From: a bacterium
GTDB taxonomy: Bacteria > Arandabacterota > Arandabacteria > Arandabacterales > Arandabacteraceae
Length of the DNA stretch: 64,000 nt
Direction of reading: 5' to 3'
NCBI GenBank assembly: GCA_029933125.1
Contig: JAOZOU010000006.1
Location: 124,001 to 188,000 of the forward strand
Shown here: in pieces, positions 1-9,275 of the stretch
Layout: each line of letters begins with the position of its first letter
Numbering within the stretch: position 1 is the stretch's first letter
Translations under genes and position numbers: made by a program
Notes under the pieces: generated by a model
What the model saw: only the letters and a program-made list of their open reading frames with translations
Told to the model about the DNA's origin: nothing
Databases searched by the model: none

Positions 1-2
1 AG

Positions 3-512
3 ATTCTTCCTCAAGGGCTAGAGCTTTCACGCCGAATTCGCATTGGAATTAGATACGAATCCCAAGGCGCTGATCTTCACCATCTTGCGATTGCGAGATA
101 TGAGAATGGCAAGGTGGAGCCTCTTGAGTCTTTTGTTGATGCGGAGCAAAGCAAAATATATGCATATACGACTTGCCTCGGAACATTTGGGCTCATAAGG
201 GATGAAAGCATTTCAAGTGATGAATACGACGATTCGATTATAAGAGCCATCTCGAGCAGTCCCAATCCCTTCCTTAACTCAAGCAAGATAAGTTTCGAGG
301 TTACCTCGATTGTCGAACTCGATGTCGCTATTGTTACAATTGATGGCAGACATGTGGTGACTCTCTATCATGGTGAGGCTTATCCCGGGCTTTACAGCTT
401 TGATTGGGATGGCAGAAATGAGGCAGGCAGGAAGGTTGCAAGTGGCGCCTATTTCTGCAGAATCAAAGGTAGCAACGTAAGCCGAGATCATAAGATCATT
501 TTGCTGAGATGA
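3..512 (+). CDS. Secreted/surface protein, C-terminal fragment with FlgD-like/Por-type sorting tail (5' partial)
   Basis: Frame is open from the left edge; C-terminus SSPNPFLNSSKISFEV...GLYSFDWDGRNEAGRKVASGAYFCRIKG...KIILLR is the classic FlgD Ig-like/T9SS-type tail. Confidence 0.8.
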   Translation: MLPQGLELSRRIRIGIRYESQGADLHHLAIARYENGKVEPLESFVDAEQSKIYAYTTCLGTFGLIRDESISSDEYDDSIIRAISSSPNPFLNSSKISFEVTSIVELDVAIVTIDGRHVVTLYHGEAYPGLYSFDWDGRNEAGRKVASGAYFCRIKGSNVSRDHKIILLR

Positions 513-610
513 AAAGTTGCTGGTTGTGAAGCGAGCGCCTTGCTTTCACGTATTGTAAGGTCTCGATCGATTGTAAGGGTTGCTTTGGCGAGATAAGGAT
601 GTGAGGGCAG

Positions 611-1861
611 ATGCGAAAGACTCACTCACTTGTGGCACTTTGCGTTGTCGCGGTCACGATAGTTGTGATAGTGAGCCTAAAGGTTAACAAGAATGGCTCA
701 GCCGAGCCTGAAGCAGCTCAGGTTAACCCGGGCAACTACTATCGCGTTGTAACAGATACGCTTACGAGGGGTGAGTCGCTTTATGAATCCATGATCGCAA
801 ACAGGATCCCTGCATCGAGAGCTTTAGAAGTTCTCAAGGCACTTTCCTCAGAGCTTGATCCACGATTTTGCAAGCCTGGAGACAGCTACTCCGCTTGCAT
901 CGACACCGGTGGCTCCATCATCTCGCTAACATTTCAGCGTGGGCTGACGGAGATCTACGTTGCTGAGCGCGATAGCAATGACTATCGAGTAAGTAGGGAG
1001 CATAGGGCTCTCACGCATCTAACAAGGCGAATCTCAGGAACGATCACAACATCTCTCTGGGAAGCATTTCTTGAGATGGGGGAGGATCCTGAAATTGCTC
1101 TCAAGCTTGCTGATGTCTTCGCCTGGGAGATTGACTTCCTCACCGATCCTCGCAAGGGTGACACTTTTGTCATAATCTTTGATGAGATCTATTGTGATGG
1201 TCGCAAGATCGGCCTGGGGGATATTCTGGGTGCCCGCTATGTCAATCGAGGCAAAGAATTTCTCGCATTTGGTTTTCCTGATGAAGACGGCAAGATGGAA
1301 TACTTTGATGCAGAAGGGAATTCGCTCGAGCGCGTCTTTCTCAAGTCGCCTCTGAGTTACCGCCGCATCTCATCCTATTTCTCGCGCAGGCGCTTCCATC
1401 CAATTCTAAGAATCTATCGTCCCCACTACGGTGTTGACTATGCCGCTCCGACTGGCACACCCGTTGTCTCAATAGGTGACGGGCGCGTCGTCTATGCTGG
1501 TTGGAAGGGGGGATTTGGGAAATACATTGAGATCAGACACAACAATGTCTATACCACATCCTATGGCCACCTTTCTCGATTCGCCCGAGGCATACGCAAG
1601 GGAATGAAAGTCAAGCAAGGACAGGTGATCGGCTATGTTGGGGCGACAGGTTTGGCAACAGGACCTCACCTTGATTTTCGCGTCAAACGCTTCGGTTCAT
1701 ATGTCAATCCTCTAACAGTCAACTATCCAAGAGCAAAACCCTTGCCTGAGCAGAAGAAGACAGAATTCTTTGCAAGAAGAGATATGATACTTTCAGGGCT
1801 TAAGCCCCAACAGGTAGCCTCATTAAGTGATAGCCCCCATGTCTCCTCAAGCAATCAATAG
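611..1861 (+). CDS. M23 family metallopeptidase (LytM-like)
   Basis: N-terminal signal anchor; HPILRIYRPHYGVDYAAPTGTPVVSIGDGRVVYAG...GHLSRFARGIRKGMKVKQGQVIGYVGATGLATGPHLDFRV. Confidence 0.92.
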   Translation: MRKTHSLVALCVVAVTIVVIVSLKVNKNGSAEPEAAQVNPGNYYRVVTDTLTRGESLYESMIANRIPASRALEVLKALSSELDPRFCKPGDSYSACIDTGGSIISLTFQRGLTEIYVAERDSNDYRVSREHRALTHLTRRISGTITTSLWEAFLEMGEDPEIALKLADVFAWEIDFLTDPRKGDTFVIIFDEIYCDGRKIGLGDILGARYVNRGKEFLAFGFPDEDGKMEYFDAEGNSLERVFLKSPLSYRRISSYFSRRRFHPILRIYRPHYGVDYAAPTGTPVVSIGDGRVVYAGWKGGFGKYIEIRHNNVYTTSYGHLSRFARGIRKGMKVKQGQVIGYVGATGLATGPHLDFRVKRFGSYVNPLTVNYPRAKPLPEQKKTEFFARRDMILSGLKPQQVASLSDSPHVSSSNQ

Positions 1862-2001
1862 CAGTCGCAGCAATCACAACAGTCGCAACAATCGCAGCAC
1901 TTCTGGCAGCAATCGTCGCAACATTCGTCGCATGCGGTAATCCAGCAGCAACCTGAGAAGAGGCTGGCTAAGATCAGAAGCATTGCAAGTGCCTTTTTCA
2001 T
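1855..2001 (-). CDS. 48-aa Cys-rich putative lipoprotein, possible metal-binding
   Basis: Manual translation: MKKALAMLLILASLFSGCCWITACDECCDDCCQKCCDCCDCCDCCDCY*; signal peptide with lipobox-like LFSGC; GGAGG 6 nt upstream of ATG; below the ORF-track length cutoff. Confidence 0.75.
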   Translation of the reverse strand: MKKALAMLLILASLFSGCCWITACDECCDDCCQKCCDCCDCCDCCDCY

Positions 2002-2249
2002 CTTCCGCCTCCATGAAATTTCCAGTTCCTAATCACCTGATGAGCAAGTTCCATACCAGAAAGGTTGCAGCATCGCTCCTGCTTAAATCTCTAAGAGAAT
2101 CAAGCACTTAGGTTATCGCTTGAGGATGGGCTTTGAGCACCTGGTGCAACACAACATCACATGGTTGTTTTTGTGACACAGGCTGGTGTGGACACCCCAG
2201 GATGATATCGTATACAATAACTGCATGCTCTTGAGGGAGGCATATCAAG

Positions 2250-2960
2250 TTGGAGATATTTGAGCTAAAGTCTGTAAAAGTCCTGAGAGGTGGGAAGGTA
2301 TTGCTCGGGCCCATTGACTGGAGGATTGAGGAAAGTCGAATAAGTGTAATCCTTGGTCCAAGTGGATCAGGCAAAACCACACTTTTGCGGCTCTTGAATC
2401 GCCTCGATGATCCCACCGAAGGCAGGATAATGTATCAGGGTAAGCCCATTGAGAGCTATCCTATCCCCGACCTTCGTAAGGAAGTTGGTATGGTCTTTCA
2501 GCGTGCCGAGCTCTTCCCGGGTAGTGTAAGGAGGAATATCCTCTGGGGACCTATGATACATAATATGGTTGTGGATCCCCTCGAAGTTGCAGCCATGGTC
2601 GGTCTTTCGAGTGAAATGCTTGACAAGGATGTGAGCGAGCTATCGGGTGGCGAAGCCCAGAAAGTCTCCATTGGTAGAGCCATATCCGTTGGTCCCAAGG
2701 TTCTGCTTCTTGATGAACCCACATCAGGGCTTGATCCAACATCTACGCTTCAGATAGAGGAGCTTGTTAAGCATCTTGTTAGCAAGCTTCATCTGACTTG
2801 CGTGTTCGTAACTCATGATATGGAGCAAGCCCGTCGTGTAGGTGACGATGGGATCCTCCTTATAGAAGGTAAGAAGATAGAGGAAGGCGCTATTGATCGC
2901 CTTCTCACAAATCCACGAGACAGTCGGACTCTAAAATTCATAAGGGGTCAGCTAAAATGA
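2250..2960 (+). CDS. fetA: ABC transporter ATP-binding protein, FetA/YbbL-like
   Basis: Walker A GPSGSGKTT, signature LSGGEAQ, Walker B VLLLDEPTSGLD; ATGA overlap with a UPF0014 permease; TTG start. Confidence 0.85.
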   Translation: MEIFELKSVKVLRGGKVLLGPIDWRIEESRISVILGPSGSGKTTLLRLLNRLDDPTEGRIMYQGKPIESYPIPDLRKEVGMVFQRAELFPGSVRRNILWGPMIHNMVVDPLEVAAMVGLSSEMLDKDVSELSGGEAQKVSIGRAISVGPKVLLLDEPTSGLDPTSTLQIEELVKHLVSKLHLTCVFVTHDMEQARRVGDDGILLIEGKKIEEGAIDRLLTNPRDSRTLKFIRGQLK

Positions 2961-3703
2961 ATCAGCTAGTTGCATCAACAGCCCTGGTAGGCATTGCAAT
3001 TGCAATAATAGAGATCAAGCGTCTTGGCGTCGGTAAGGATTTAATAATTGGATCCATCAGAAGTTTCATTCAGCTCATGGCTGTTGGATTTGTCATAAAG
3101 TTTGTGTTTGACCTCAGGCAGGTGCAGTATCAGGCTCTTCTACTTCTTGCAATGATCTTCATCGCTTCCTTCACTGCAAGAGGAAGGGCAAGGAGCATTC
3201 GGTATGCATTTCCCATTGCCTTTGTTTCCATTCTCGCTGGAACTGCTGCAACCGTTGGCGCCATGCTTGCCCTTGGCATAATAGATACCAGACCAACCTA
3301 TCTTATTCCACTTGGTGGAATGATGATTGGTAACGCCATGAATGCTGTTTCTCTTGGCTTCGACAGAATAGGGGGTGAGGTTAGTGATAAGCGTGGGCAG
3401 GTTGAGGCAGCTCTTAGCCTAGGGGCACCACCTCCGAAGGCTCTTGAGGACATGGTACGCAACTCTGTCAGGGCATCACTCCTACCCTTGATGAACATGA
3501 TGAAGGTTATCGGCTTAGTACATCTTCCAGGTGCGATGACAGGCATGCTGCTTGCGGGTGCTCCGCCGCTGGATGCAGCAAAGATTCAGCTCGTTGTTAT
3601 GTACATGCTTGCTGCCAGTGGAACAATAACTGTTCTTGTCTCATCACTTTTCATCCATCGAGGTTTCTTCAACAGGTCATGGCAGCTCATTATCAACAGT
3701 TAA
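2957..3703 (+). CDS. fetB: FetB/YbbM-like (UPF0014) permease
   Basis: IPLGGMMIGNAMNAVSLGFDR and LPGAMTGMLLAGAPPLDAAKIQLVVMYM are family-typical; adjacent fetA. Confidence 0.88.
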   Translation: MNQLVASTALVGIAIAIIEIKRLGVGKDLIIGSIRSFIQLMAVGFVIKFVFDLRQVQYQALLLLAMIFIASFTARGRARSIRYAFPIAFVSILAGTAATVGAMLALGIIDTRPTYLIPLGGMMIGNAMNAVSLGFDRIGGEVSDKRGQVEAALSLGAPPPKALEDMVRNSVRASLLPLMNMMKVIGLVHLPGAMTGMLLAGAPPLDAAKIQLVVMYMLAASGTITVLVSSLFIHRGFFNRSWQLIINS

Positions 3704-3717
3704 TTTTATTAGGTTGA

Positions 3718-4536
3718 TTGCAGGCTCGGGAAGGGTTAAATTGGCTTCACCATTTAGACCTTACAATCACGAGCGAGGGGGTGGATCTTTTGGCAGCTGA
3801 TCTTAAGAATCTTGACAAGCTAAATCTACATGCTCGCAAAGCTGTGGGCGAGTATTGCACAAAGGTAATGGATGCCATAGGAGAAGAGGTTAGATCCATT
3901 GCTGTCTATGGTAGTGCTACAGGCCCTGACTTCATTCCCAAGCGCTCGAACATCAATCTTGCTGTAGTTGTAAAGATGATCAATCAGCATATGCTCCAGG
4001 CACTTTTTGATACAGTCAAGTGGGGACTCAAGCAGATGATTGTTCCGCCACTGCTGCTTACCGAGCATTACATCCGATCCTCGCTTGATGTGTTTCCCAT
4101 CGAATTTGCTGAGATCAAGGATACGGCTGTCATAGTTTACGGAGATGATTTCTTTAGCCAGCTTGAGTTTGATCGGCAGGATATGCGTCTTGAGTGTGAA
4201 TCACAGTTAAAAGGCGCACTGCTTCGTACTCGCCAGGCGTACCTCGAGATAGGGCACGCCAGAAAAGGTGCGGAACGTGTGCTTCACGCCTCCGTTACCT
4301 CACTCATACCTATTATGAGAGCAATGCTCAGGCTCGGGGGTGTTGAGCCTCCCCGCGCAAAGATCGAAGTCGCTAGAGCTGTTGGTGAGCATTTCAAGGT
4401 AGATTCATCGGTTTTTATTGAGATCCTGAAGGACAGGGCAGGAGATGAGAAGATTGGTGATAAGGAGGCTCACGAGGTTCTCGGACGTTACATCGATCGA
4501 GTGGAGGCTCTTATGAGGAAGGTCGAGGGTATATAG
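3718..4536 (+). CDS. Nucleotidyltransferase-domain-like protein
   Basis: SIAVYGSATGPDFIPKRSNINLAVVV resembles a minimal nucleotidyltransferase motif. Confidence 0.55.
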   Translation: MQAREGLNWLHHLDLTITSEGVDLLAADLKNLDKLNLHARKAVGEYCTKVMDAIGEEVRSIAVYGSATGPDFIPKRSNINLAVVVKMINQHMLQALFDTVKWGLKQMIVPPLLLTEHYIRSSLDVFPIEFAEIKDTAVIVYGDDFFSQLEFDRQDMRLECESQLKGALLRTRQAYLEIGHARKGAERVLHASVTSLIPIMRAMLRLGGVEPPRAKIEVARAVGEHFKVDSSVFIEILKDRAGDEKIGDKEAHEVLGRYIDRVEALMRKVEGI

Positions 4537-4537
4537 T

Positions 4538-5311
4538 ATGATACGAGGCTCCATCAGGAAGATACTGGTTGTCGCCTTTGTCCTTCTCATCTGCGGATCT
4601 ATATCCTCTGCAAAGTTTCCGCGTCCCGTTGGATATGTAAATGACTTTGCAAACATAATCTCACCCGAGGCGGAAAATCTCATTGAAGCCATAGCCTTAC
4701 AGGTTAAGGAAAAAACCGGTGCTGAGATTGCTGTTGTTACAATTGAAACAACGCATGGAGTAGACATCGAGCAATATGCAGTTGATCTCTTTATGGCCTG
4801 GGGAATAGGAGAGCGTGGGAAGGACAACGGGATACTCATTCTCGTCGCTTTCAAGGATAAGAAGCTCTGGATAAAGCCTGGCTATGGGATTGAGGGTGCG
4901 GTACCGGACGCCGAAGCTCACCGTATCTATCGGAAGATTCTTAGACCTGGATTCCAGGCTGGCAGATATGACGATGCTCTCGTTGAGGCAGTCACCGAGA
5001 TAGCAAACCTGATCCTTGCAGATGCAGGGGAGCATCTCAGCCTGAGTGATTCCACACTCCTCACAAGATTCACCCAGCGAAGCGCGGGTGGTAGGCAGGG
5101 GCGCATCTACCCGATGGTCTTACTGGGTATTATCATGCTGGTGTGGCTCTTGGTTTTCATTCGAGCAATTGCAATGCGAGGTTCGCATGTCGGTAGAGGT
5201 GGGGGATTCTGGATTGGTGGCATTGGGGGTTCCTCTGGAGGTTTTGGTGGGGGATTTGGCGGTTTTGGAGGAGGTTCATGTGGAGGTGGTGGAGCCGGAG
5301 GGGGATGGTAA
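4538..5311 (+). CDS. TPM-domain (YgcG-like) membrane protein with Gly-rich C-terminus
   Basis: PVGYVNDFANIISPEAENLIEAIALQVKEKTGAEIAVVTIETTHG... and GGGFGGFGGGSCGGGGAGGGW tail. Confidence 0.88.
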   Translation: MIRGSIRKILVVAFVLLICGSISSAKFPRPVGYVNDFANIISPEAENLIEAIALQVKEKTGAEIAVVTIETTHGVDIEQYAVDLFMAWGIGERGKDNGILILVAFKDKKLWIKPGYGIEGAVPDAEAHRIYRKILRPGFQAGRYDDALVEAVTEIANLILADAGEHLSLSDSTLLTRFTQRSAGGRQGRIYPMVLLGIIMLVWLLVFIRAIAMRGSHVGRGGGFWIGGIGGSSGGFGGGFGGFGGGSCGGGGAGGGW

Positions 5312-5372
5312 ACTGGGGCCGTGCAAACTTAATCTTTAGGGATCTATACTTTGGAAAGGTGGAGGTGAAGCC

Positions 5373-5942
5373 ATGAAGTCAGCAGGAGTTATCGGACTCA
5401 TAGTTGTTGTGATAGTTGCTCTTATCTTTGTTGCGTGGTACATCAACGGACTCAACAAGGTTGTTCGACTGCATGAGGCTGTGAATGAGCGATGGGCTCA
5501 AGTTGAGACAATGATCCAGCGCCGCAACGACTTGATACCGAATCTCGTAAATACTGTGAAGGGCTATATGACCCATGAGCGTGAGCTCTTTGAAGAGATT
5601 ACGCGGCTCCGGAGTCAATGGGCAAATGCCAAAACTGTTGAGGAGAAGATTGAGAATGCCCGCACTCTCGACGCAGCTCTTTCCAGGCTCATGGTGGTTG
5701 TTGAGAATTATCCCGAACTCAAGGCGTCAGAGAATTTTCAGACGCTTCAGGCGCAGCTTGAAGGATCGGAAAACAGGATCGCAGTTGAACGCAAGCGCTA
5801 CAATGAAGCTGTGAAAGCTTTCAACACATATATTCAAGAGGTCTTCGGGAAGTTCTTCGCAAAGAGGCGAGGGCTCGACAAACCCGCTCCTTACTTCGAA
5901 GCTGCACCCGAGGCAAAGAAAGTTCCAGAAGTGAAATTCTAA
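5373..5942 (+). CDS. lemA: LemA family protein
   Basis: [27 protein letters not shown]-like region and [20 protein letters not shown]. Confidence 0.92.
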   Translation: [189 protein letters not shown]

Positions 5943-6050
5943 TGCCGATGATTAGGCCTCTGTAGGTCCGTGGCGCCTTCATGCGCCGAGAAGGCGCCAC
6001 CTCGATTTTCCCCAAATCAATCTTCTCAATCTTGCAAGAACCTACCCGGA

Positions 6051-6079
6051 ACCTTGGCCTTTATGGTGCCTCAGGCGGT
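6051..6079 (+). repeat. 29-bp direct repeat, copy 1
   Basis: accttggcctttatggtgcctcaggcggt, identical to 8730-8758. Confidence 0.85.
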
Positions 6080-6512
6080 TGGATGGGGGCGACATCAGGA
6101 CAACCGTCCTCCAATCTTTTTCGTTGACATTCACGGGAGGCTGCGATACACTAGAAAAGCTCATGGGGATGCTCCAGAGACCGCACACTGCCCACTGGTG
6201 CATGTCTCCATCGCATATTGGGACTACGGGGGACGCTTTGCACTACTCTTCCTGGGTTTTCGCATCACGCAATCCCAGACTCTGCAGACACCGCGTCTTC
6301 TGACAATGAGTTCAGTGTTGACTAACGGTCCGAGTGATCGTATCCCCTTCGCAGTTAGAGCCGAATCTGCAGTCCTGACTTCTTTGGGGTAAGTTGCCTG
6401 TGGGTGGAAGGAGGTAACCCATATGCCCACTTAGCTGCAGTGCTACTGACGGATGGAAGGATTGTGAGGTTTGTTTTGTATTGGGCGTTGTGATAGGAGG
6501 AGGATACGCAAA

Positions 6513-7226
6513 ATGAGGATCAACTCTGTCGTTCCGATAATCTGTTTGCTGCTGACCGGCTCCGCCTTTGCGGTTTCCCCGCCCTGTTCTCCGGTGTTTG
6601 AGGACGACTTCGAGAGCGGCGATTGGTGGTGGTATCGTTGGGCGAGTCACTACATATGCTGGTATGAGTCGTTTTCATTTCAGGTAGTTCTCAGTGGGGT
6701 GGATGACAGCTATGTGCTCTTGCACATGGGTGGATACGGTGAAGTCTACGTTCCTGGATTAGTCGTTGAAAACTGCTCAATTGAGGCGGACATCAGAAAC
6801 GTTGCGGTATACGACGGCCCGACAGCGAAGGTCATGGGATTGGCTCTCAGAATCGACGAGAGCTCGGGTGAGCAGTATATTTGCTGGCTGACGGCTGCCG
6901 GTGATCTATACTTGTACAGGGCTGTTGAATGGACAACCTGTCCGCCAATCATCGCACACACGCTTGTAGACTCCATCGCAGAAGGGACGGAGTTTCACAT
7001 GTCCTTCAGTGTTCTCACTGACGCCTATGGTGATTCGCTCTGTGTGAGGTTGAACGGCGAACTCGTACTCGGCCACAGGGAATCCATTCCTTTGCCTGGT
7101 GGTACTGCTGGAATGCTCGCCGGGGCTGGCACCACTTACTTCGACAATGTGAGCATTTTTGAATGCACTGAGCCATCTGCAGCCGACTCCAAGAGTTTTG
7201 GTGTTATCAAGGCACTATTCCGATAA
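6513..7226 (+). CDS. Secreted concanavalin/LamG-like protein
   Basis: ATG preceded by aggagg; signal peptide; FEDDFESGDWWWYRW...VRLNGELVLGHRESIPLPGGTAGMLAGAGTTYFDNVSIFE. Confidence 0.65.
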   Translation: MRINSVVPIICLLLTGSAFAVSPPCSPVFEDDFESGDWWWYRWASHYICWYESFSFQVVLSGVDDSYVLLHMGGYGEVYVPGLVVENCSIEADIRNVAVYDGPTAKVMGLALRIDESSGEQYICWLTAAGDLYLYRAVEWTTCPPIIAHTLVDSIAEGTEFHMSFSVLTDAYGDSLCVRLNGELVLGHRESIPLPGGTAGMLAGAGTTYFDNVSIFECTEPSAADSKSFGVIKALFR

Positions 7227-7322
7227 GGCGAGAGCACCTGATTCACGGAGAGGAACACTCTTTGTCACCCCGTAGGTGGCGAACGTTGCCATCAGCTGCT
7301 AATTAGGTGGGCCGAACTAGTG

Positions 7323-7370
7323 GGGGGCGGAGCTAAAAACTGCATTTGGCACGATTTTAGCTCCGACCCC
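7323..7370. repeat. REP/MITE-like palindrome
   Basis: gggggcggagctaaaa / ttttagctccgacccc: 16-bp arms with one mismatch, 16-nt loop. Confidence 0.75.
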
Positions 7371-7513
7371 AGTTGGCTACTTGAAGTGGCTTTGATGGTG
7401 CCCCAAGTGCTGGGATTCGTCCCGTGGTGGCAGGTGTCACAGTCTGAACAAAGAACCGTGTGCGTGCTATCGACCCATGGGATCCAATTCACCCGACCAT
7501 AGGTACACAACGG

Positions 7514-8461
7514 CTATGGATAGAGCGTGCCCCAGTAGTTAAAGGTTGCCTCGAAGAGACCCAGCCCTGTTTCCTCATCATAGTGGACATCGTACTCTCC
7601 ATTACCAGACACGTCGTTTGCTGTCTCCCGACGCCAACTACAGTTTAGACACAGCGTGTTGTGGGCATAATCCATGTCAGCATAGACACCCGCCCAGCCA
7701 TTGTTGATGATGTTGTTGCCTTCAATGAGTCCATCACCATAGCCAAGATAGAACAGATCAATGTCTGCGCAGTTCTCTATGGTGTTGAAGCCAATATAGG
7801 GGAGCGGAGTTTTGGATTTCTATTCCTATCGATAAGCAGTCAATGACGTGCTTACCGACGGCACCGAGGCTGTCGGGCGTCCACATTCAACTATCCTAAT
7901 ACCACAGAAACAATCAAGGATCGCATTGCGTTCAGCTGCCGGAGGTGCCTGAATAACGAGGCTCACCAGTGACCCAGATGCCTCTTTTGAGGTGATGGAT
8001 AATATTATTCTTGATTTGCGCATTACTCGAGACAACCCCTATGGCAGCATCCGTGTCTTCGTTTACAGGAAGGGGACTGGCGTCAACGATGGCAAGGCCA
8101 TGGATCCTGCCATCGGCCATGGAATCGCACCTAATACTAGTAATGCCTACGCTATCGGACGTCTCAACCAGGATAGTTGCCTCAGGACCAAGCTCGGAGA
8201 CAGGTGTGACACCATCCTTCAAAAGGATCCAGATGTACTCGCCAGGGGAAAATAACTCTCGTTCCTCTAGTATGTGCCTGCTTCAACGAGCACTGTACCT
8301 TCACAGAAAGCTGAATCTATAGCACCACAGACGGTAGGATGTCCTAAAGGTACGCTTCGCATATTCGCCAGCCTAGAAGTGACAATCACCAGGGAGAGAA
8401 ACAAAGCCATTGACGCTGACGCTCGCTGCGTAAAGCAAGTCAGAAGTTCATGCATTACCAA
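7514..8461 (-). pseudogene. Degraded right-handed beta-helix secreted protein
   Basis: Minus-strand pieces in different frames: ...GAIDSAFCEGTVLVEAGTY / EYIWILLKDGVTPVSELGPEATILVETSD...NAQIKNNIIHHLKRGIWVTGE / FNTIENCADIDLFYLGYGDGLIEGNNIINNGWAGVYADMDYAHNTLC...FEATFNYWGTLYP*. Confidence 0.75.
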
Positions 8462-8729
8462 GGCCTCTTAGTTCAAAAGGGTGCAACATCCACTAACTGC
8501 GGAAAAGCTAAGAATTCTATCCTGAGCGGGAATTGGGAGGGGGAAGGTGACCACCTTCGAGCGCCGAAAACGAGCTGATCCGTCTGTGGTGGGACGAGCC
8601 AGTGCGGATCCCGACGGAGGCGCGCGCTGTCGATGCTCCCATCAAGGCGGCCTGTTTTGCAAGAGATACAAGGACAGCAGGACCTGCCACGGGAATTCCA
8701 TAGGATTGACACTCAACGGTGTTGCCAAA

Positions 8730-8758
8730 ACCTTGGCCTTTATGGTGCCTCAGGCGGT
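8730..8758 (+). repeat. 29-bp direct repeat, copy 2
   Basis: Identical to 6051-6079. Confidence 0.85.
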
Positions 8759-8777
8759 CGAATGGGTGGGAAGAGGA

Positions 8778-9251
8778 TCAGTGAAAAGGAGTATGGGCAT
8801 CGGTGGGTTGCAATCCAGCGTATTGGCGGATGTAGCTCAGAAGCCTTTCGCGATCGTTTGTTCCAAGTATGACCTGTTTCCCATTTCGCAGGCGCAGAAG
8901 CACAGCATCGAATCCTGAGACATTGTAGACAGTTCCATCGGTGCTAAGATGTATGCCCCAACCTTGCAAGAAGGTTGTCCTGTAGGGTTGGACGCTGAGG
9001 ATGTCGCTCAACCTGAAGCGTTTTCTAATTAACCCTATTCCAAAACGTATCTCAAGCGTAGATTCTGTGCCGATTGTAGTGAGCCACGCAAACAGAGCTT
9101 CAAGCACTGCGAAGAGAGCGGCAAGTGTGAAAAATGAATAGGTATTCTTTGTGATACCGAGGTAAATCATAACGACGATCAAGATGTCAAGTGGCAAAAG
9201 AATAGGCATTGCAATCTGAGTATTGCGGTAGACCACAGGCATAGCGAGCAC
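8778..9251 (-). CDS. Small membrane protein with bacterial PH-like domain
   Basis: Two N-terminal hydrophobic segments then LEIRFGIGLIRKRFRLSDILSVQPYRTTFLQGWGIHL...VILGTNDRERLLSYI. Confidence 0.55.
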   Translation of the reverse strand: MLAMPVVYRNTQIAMPILLPLDILIVVMIYLGITKNTYSFFTLAALFAVLEALFAWLTTIGTESTLEIRFGIGLIRKRFRLSDILSVQPYRTTFLQGWGIHLSTDGTVYNVSGFDAVLLRLRNGKQVILGTNDRERLLSYIRQYAGLQPTDAHTPFH

Positions 9252-9275
9252 TCCAACTATTTTCTATTCAACACC

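Noticed and set aside
2108-2416. Minus-strand ORFs within fetA and many others in the track (e.g. 7932-8222 alone, 21782-22345, 33802-34338, 61107-61685)
   Set aside because: Antisense shadows of strong coding genes, or fragments explained by the pseudogenes listed.
5190-5311. Gly-rich low-complexity tail GGGFGGFGGGSCGGGGAGGGW
   Set aside because: Ordinary feature of YgcG/TPM-domain proteins.
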